Assembly (NCBI RefSeq): GCF_020524345.1
Contig: NZ_JAIVLH010000011.1
Location: 1-64,000 of the forward strand
Length of the DNA: 64,000 nucleotides
Source: Metabacillus niabensis
GTDB taxonomy: Bacteria; Bacillota; Bacilli; Bacillales; Bacillaceae
Direction of reading: 5' to 3'
In this document: piece after piece, positions 61,672-64,000 of the stretch
Position numbering within the stretch: position 1 is the first letter of the stretch
How the letters are laid out: each line of letters begins with the position of its first letter
The notes under the pieces: model-generated
Database searches by the model: none
The model's input: only the letters and a program-made list of their open reading frames with translations
What the model was told of the DNA's origin: nothing
Made by a program: the position numbers and the translations under genes

Positions 61672-62910
61672 ATGGCAACCGCATCAATCCACAAAAAACC
61701 TGCTTCCCTTCAACAAGAATCAGGGACAATGTATAACATTTTATTTATAATCGGTCTGTGTCATCTTTTAAATGACAGTATTCAGTCAGTCATTCCTGCA
61801 ATGTTTCCTATTTTAGAGGAATCGATGGGTCTCTCGTTTACACAGCTTGGACTTATTGCTTTTGCATTGAACATGGTTTCTTCAGTCATGCAGCCTGTTG
61901 TCGGCTTATACACAGATAAAAAGCCGATGCCTTACGCCTTACCGATCGGATTAACGAGCAGCATGTTAGGTGTACTGGGTTTAGCCTTTGCCCCATCATT
62001 CTTAACAATCCTTTTATCCGTTGTTTTTATCGGGTTAGGATCTGCCATATTCCATCCTGAAGGTTCACGTGTTGCTTATATGGCTGCCGGAAATCGGAGA
62101 GGTTTAGCCCAATCGATTTACCAGGTTGGTGGGAATAGCGGTCAAGCATTGGCACCTTTAATTACAGCTTTAATACTTGTTCCTCTCGGGCAGTTTGGGG
62201 CCATTTGGTTCACAGTTGTTGCTGCCTTGGCAGTTGGATTTTTATTTTATATTGCAAGCTGGTATTCTCGTAAACTAAAAGAGATTAAAGCTACTAAAAA
62301 GGTTAAAGTAAAAAATACCGATACAAAAGCTTTATCAAAGTCTATACGAAATGCAGTCATTATTATTATCTTTTTGATTTTTGCTCGTTCATGGTATGTA
62401 AGTGCCATTTCAGGCTTCTATGCTTTTTTTGCGATTGCTAAATATGAGTTAACAATTGCCAGTTCCCAAATTTATATTTTCACTTTTTTGCTAATGGGAG
62501 CTGTTGGAACGTTTCTTGGAGGGCCTTTAGCTGATCGTTTTGGAAAACGTACAGTTATCCTGACATCTTTGCTAGCAACAGCACCTCTATCATTATTGCT
62601 GCCATTTGTGGGTTCAACTCTATCTATTATTATTCTTGCACTAATAGGGGTTATTCTGATGTCCAGCTTTTCTGTTACCGTTGTCTATGCACAAGAGCTT
62701 GTTCCTGGTAAGATCGGATTAATGTCAGGGTTAACAGTTGGATTGGCATTTGGCATGGGAGCAATCGGTTCAGTCGCCTTAGGTGCCTTAATCGATTGGA
62801 TCGGGTTAACCACAACCATGATCGGCGTCGCCTTACTTCCATTACTTGGTATTTTGGCGTTTTTACTTCCAACTGATCGCAAATTAACTGAATGGCAACA
62901 GGCAAACTAA
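61672..62910 (+). CDS. MFS transporter, fosmidomycin resistance (Fsr) type
   Basis: 412 residues from ATG 61672 (AAGGGAG upstream). Twelve membrane helices. The N-terminal block IGLCHLLNDSIQSVIPAMFPILEESMGLSFTQLG and GLGSAIFHPEGSRVAYMAAGNRRGLAQSIYQVGGNSGQALAPLI are diagnostic of Fsr-like pumps; the second MFS motif is GGPLADRFGKRTVIL. Role in fosmidomycin or other drug efflux is inferred. A 21-bp terminator follows. Confidence 0.88.
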   Translation: MATASIHKKPASLQQESGTMYNILFIIGLCHLLNDSIQSVIPAMFPILEESMGLSFTQLGLIAFALNMVSSVMQPVVGLYTDKKPMPYALPIGLTSSMLGVLGLAFAPSFLTILLSVVFIGLGSAIFHPEGSRVAYMAAGNRRGLAQSIYQVGGNSGQALAPLITALILVPLGQFGAIWFTVVAALAVGFLFYIASWYSRKLKEIKATKKVKVKNTDTKALSKSIRNAVIIIIFLIFARSWYVSAISGFYAFFAIAKYELTIASSQIYIFTFLLMGAVGTFLGGPLADRFGKRTVILTSLLATAPLSLLLPFVGSTLSIIILALIGVILMSSFSVTVVYAQELVPGKIGLMSGLTVGLAFGMGAIGSVALGALIDWIGLTTTMIGVALLPLLGILAFLLPTDRKLTEWQQAN

Positions 62911-62916
62911 CTGAAA

Positions 62917-62969
62917 AAATAAAAGAAGGACAAATTCTATAAAATATGGAATTTGTCCTTCTTTTATTT
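62917..62969 (+). terminator. Very strong terminator of the Fsr-type gene
   Basis: A perfect 21-bp stem (62917-62937 with 62949-62969), 11-nt loop, rich in A on the left and T on the right, so it can work in both directions. Confidence 0.9.
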
Positions 62970-63076
62970 GAAATTAATAGATTAACTTACATAAATTACC
63001 ATAACTTTTAATCTATTTGTAACCTACGGGACATTTTTCTGTGTTATAACTAGATAGATGAGAAAGGGGTTGCTTT

Positions 63077-64000
63077 ATGCGAGCTTTGAAACAAACAATT
63101 GCCACAGTTGGAATCCTATTATTATCCTTACCTATTACATATGTGGCAAAAGCAGAATCAACAAATGACACGTTAAATCGTGCGAATGAACAGCTAGAGC
63201 AGAATCAACAAACCATTCTTCAAAAGGAAAAAGAACAGCAAGCTATAAATGAAGAAGTGAATACGATTCAACAAAATGTACAAGCTCTTGATCAGGAAAT
63301 TTCAAGCAGTGAACAAAGCCTAGCTGATGTTGAAACAAAGATATCAGAGATCCAAAAATTAATAGAACAGAAGAAAGAAGAAATTGTTCTTCTTCAGGAC
63401 AAGGTATATGCACGCGAAGATATGATGGAAAAGCGTTTAGTCGCTCTTCAGCATAGTGATCGTACATCAATCGTTATTGATACACTTATTAATTCTGAAA
63501 GCATCGGTAATTTCTTTGAACGTGTTGGGGCCGTTGCCACAATATTGGATGCCGATCAAAATATCGTTGAACAACAACAAGCAGATATAAATCAAATTGA
63601 AGAAGAAAAGAAAGAAATTGATAAACAAGAACAACTTTTAGTTTCCCAACAGGCTGAATTAGAAACTAAAAGAGCTGAGCTTGAACAAAAACGTGTAAAA
63701 AGAAATCAGGCACTTGTTGCCTTACAAGATAAATATCAATCATTGTCAACTGAAATTACTCTAGCAGAAAAAGAAAAGACAACGATTCAATCTAAGATAA
63801 GCACAATTCAAGATCAGATTAAAAAAGAAGAGGAAGCTGCAAAGGCTAGAGCTGTTGAATTAGCTAAAGCTAAAAAAGCAAAGGAAGAAGCTGTTGTACA
63901 ACAAACAGTTGCTCCACCGCCAACAGCGTCAAAAGAACAAACAAATAAACAAACAAATAAAAAAGACAGTGACACTTCATCTTCATCAGGAAAAGAATTG
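63077..64000 (+). CDS. Secreted coiled-coil protein, CwlO/PcsB-like (partial)
   Basis: The frame starts at ATG 63077 (AGAAAGGGG upstream) and runs off the window, 308 residues seen. A signal peptide (residues 1-26, cut near AKA) is followed by about 230 residues of charged coiled coil (NEQLEQNQQTILQKEKEQQ..., LLVSQQAELETKRAELEQ), the PcsB/CwlO N-terminal type, with an interruption at IVIDTLINSESIGNFFERV. A Ser/Thr/Lys linker begins at the edge. The missing C-terminus probably carries a peptidoglycan-active domain (NlpC/P60, M23 or 3D), which cannot be told here. Confidence 0.82.
   Translation, partial: MRALKQTIATVGILLLSLPITYVAKAESTNDTLNRANEQLEQNQQTILQKEKEQQAINEEVNTIQQNVQALDQEISSSEQSLADVETKISEIQKLIEQKKEEIVLLQDKVYAREDMMEKRLVALQHSDRTSIVIDTLINSESIGNFFERVGAVATILDADQNIVEQQQADINQIEEEKKEIDKQEQLLVSQQAELETKRAELEQKRVKRNQALVALQDKYQSLSTEITLAEKEKTTIQSKISTIQDQIKKEEEAAKARAVELAKAKKAKEEAVVQQTVAPPPTASKEQTNKQTNKKDSDTSSSSGKEL

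Overview
This window looks like an ordinary low-GC, spore-forming Bacillaceae chromosome. The evidence is strong AGGAGG-type ribosome binding sites, frequent TTG/GTG starts, sporulation genes (pdaA, DUF3231 proteins, a gamma-type SASP) and gene order. From about 15 to 31 kb the order yfjO-yfjP-pdaA-fumarase-yfjT-yfkAB-yfkC-yfkD-yfkE-yfkF-yfkH-yfkI-yfkJ-yfkK-yfkM follows the yfj/yfk block of Bacillus subtilis, and yflJ, nos, yfmM and yfmR homologues recur in the same stretch. No rRNA, tRNA, prophage, CRISPR array or intact insertion sequence was seen. The species cannot be named from this alone.

Layout. 0-13 kb is a patchy accessory zone. It holds a 22-codon micro-gene with its own promoter and terminator, a VCBS/FG-GAP protein, a gene broken by an in-frame UAG, a DUF2642 gene broken by homopolymer frameshifts (one exactly on a dnaX-type slippery heptamer), one intact and one 5'-truncated DUF3231 gene, an aadK-type adenylyltransferase, a KtrB/KtrD potassium transporter behind a c-di-AMP (ydaO-yuaA) riboswitch, and a UvrA-like ABC protein divergent from a double-MerR regulator. 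13-31 kb is the conserved yfm/yfj/yfk block. 31-37 kb is a five-gene Opp/Dpp-type ABC importer behind a near-perfect CcpA cre site, probably for oligosaccharides or peptides. 37-46 kb carries a hydrolase, a lipoprotein, an MFS pump, yflJ, nitric oxide synthase next to a folate-enzyme homologue, the ABC-F factor YfmR and a globin-coupled chemoreceptor (HemAT type). 46-50 kb is a GntR/YtrA-type repressor with its own ABC transporter and a clear palindromic operator. 50-61 kb holds a gamma-type SASP, an Na+/alanine symporter, a Pho-box-preceded ugpC-A-E-B operon for glycerol phosphate uptake, and a heterodimeric ABC exporter with one degenerate ATP site. The window ends with a CBO0543-family membrane protein, a fosmidomycin-resistance-type MFS pump and the start of a secreted coiled-coil protein cut by the window edge.

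The most distinctive material is non-coding: several families of dispersed hairpin repeats (one type sits directly on or after stop codons, and one fills the fumarase leader), a 20-bp five-unit tandem repeat upstream of pdaA, an MITE-like element bounded by inverted GTTCGTTCCATT repeats, and a candidate promoter-to-terminator small RNA at about 24.82-24.94 kb. I see no convincing wholly new multi-gene defence or biosynthetic system here. The best leads are the micro-gene, the slippery-site DUF2642 gene, the candidate sRNA, the repeat families and the regulatory sites.
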